Of a DNA stretch of 41,491 nt, positions 41,399 through 41,491 are shown piece by piece. The DNA is from CAZSNT01 sp964607765 (lineage in GTDB: Bacteria > Verrucomicrobiota > Lentisphaeria > Oligosphaerales > JABHEG01). The notes beneath the pieces were generated by a model, which saw nothing but the letters and a program-made list of their open reading frames with translations, had not been told where the DNA came from and ran no database searches. The translations under genes and the position numbers were made by a program. The number at the start of each line of letters is the position of its first letter. Within the stretch, counting starts at the first letter, position 1. The DNA lies in contig CAZSNT010000087.1 in assembly GCA_964607765.1 (NCBI GenBank), positions 1 to 41,491 of the forward strand, given 5' to 3'.

Positions 41399-41419
41399 CC
41401 ACCGGCCCCGCGCCGGTGG
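41399..41419. terminator. GC-rich hairpin after the efflux gene
   Basis: Stem CCACCGG/CCGGTGG (7 bp) with a 7-nt loop, 44 nt after the stop codon. No T-run follows, so it may be a processing or stability hairpin instead of a terminator. A second perfect 7-bp hairpin, GCTCGCG/CGCGAGC with a 7-nt loop, closes the window at 41471-41491. Confidence 0.35.
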
Positions 41420-41491
41420 AGCCCAGATTTGGCAACTAGGTGGCGGGTACAACGTCCTCCCCCTCGCCCCGCTCGCGACAGCACCGCGAGC

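Noticed and set aside
41356..41491. tRNA or small gene at the window end
   Set aside because: I could not fold a cloverleaf with a proper anticodon and T-arm on either strand, and the only open frame there is antisense shadow.

Overview
The window is GC-rich, densely coded bacterial DNA. The gene content suggests a Gram-negative bacterium of the PVC or planctomycete type (Planctomycetes, Lentisphaerae, Kiritimatiellae or a similar uncultured lineage). The pointers are a zinc-ribbon Hanks-type kinase, a MoxR/DUF58/BatA/VWA/DUF4159 operon, a sulfatase beside a sugar isomerase, a secreted PA14/M60 metalloprotease and a TolC-type outer membrane lipoprotein. I cannot fix the phylum from sequence alone. 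I see no phage genes, transposases, CRISPR arrays, rRNA or tRNA.

Layout. (1) 109-1968: a DAHP synthase fused to prephenate dehydratase and an ACT domain. (2) 2013-5690, minus strand: a compact signalling operon read kinase, zinc-ribbon protein, 532-aa helical/PAS-like protein, 75-aa double-motif MshEN-like domain. (3) 5803-8988, minus: a large exported PA14/M60 metallopeptidase, divergent from an M24 aminopeptidase at 9280-10428. (4) 10762-27794: a long co-directional operon behind a good sigma-70-like promoter. It encodes a secreted protein with a 15-Asp tract, a MoxR ATPase, DUF58, a BatA-like protein, a second VWA membrane protein, a large DUF4175-like membrane/coiled-coil protein, an exported DUF4159 protein with a CCCC cluster, and a 1396-aa HEAT-thioredoxin-CcdA fusion. 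A secreted carbohydrate-binding-like protein follows. (5) 29214-32996: a small membrane protein (minus), then a coupled trio of sugar isomerase, unknown helical protein and sulfatase. (6) 33300-39039: an ECF sigma factor, an anti-sigma factor with a PQQ-like propeller, a tandemly duplicated ModA-like binding protein, and a ModB-like permease with a ModC-like ATPase. (7) 39276-41355: a CerR-like TetR regulator and the outer membrane component of an efflux system whose partners probably lie beyond the window.

The most interesting parts are the MoxR operon ending in a thiol-redox fusion next to a Cys-cluster DUF4159 protein; the kinase/MshEN signalling operon; the double ModA with its sigma/anti-sigma neighbours; and two structured intergenic elements. 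One of these, at 33018-33172, is a twofold-symmetric set of four 7-bp-stem, 3-nt-loop hairpins with compensatory base changes. The other is an array of four 8-bp hairpins at 36964-37110. Five candidate promoters (upstream of 8988, 9280, 10762, 33300 and 39276) all have a 17-nt spacer. The one at 39193-39221 overlaps a TetR-like palindrome.
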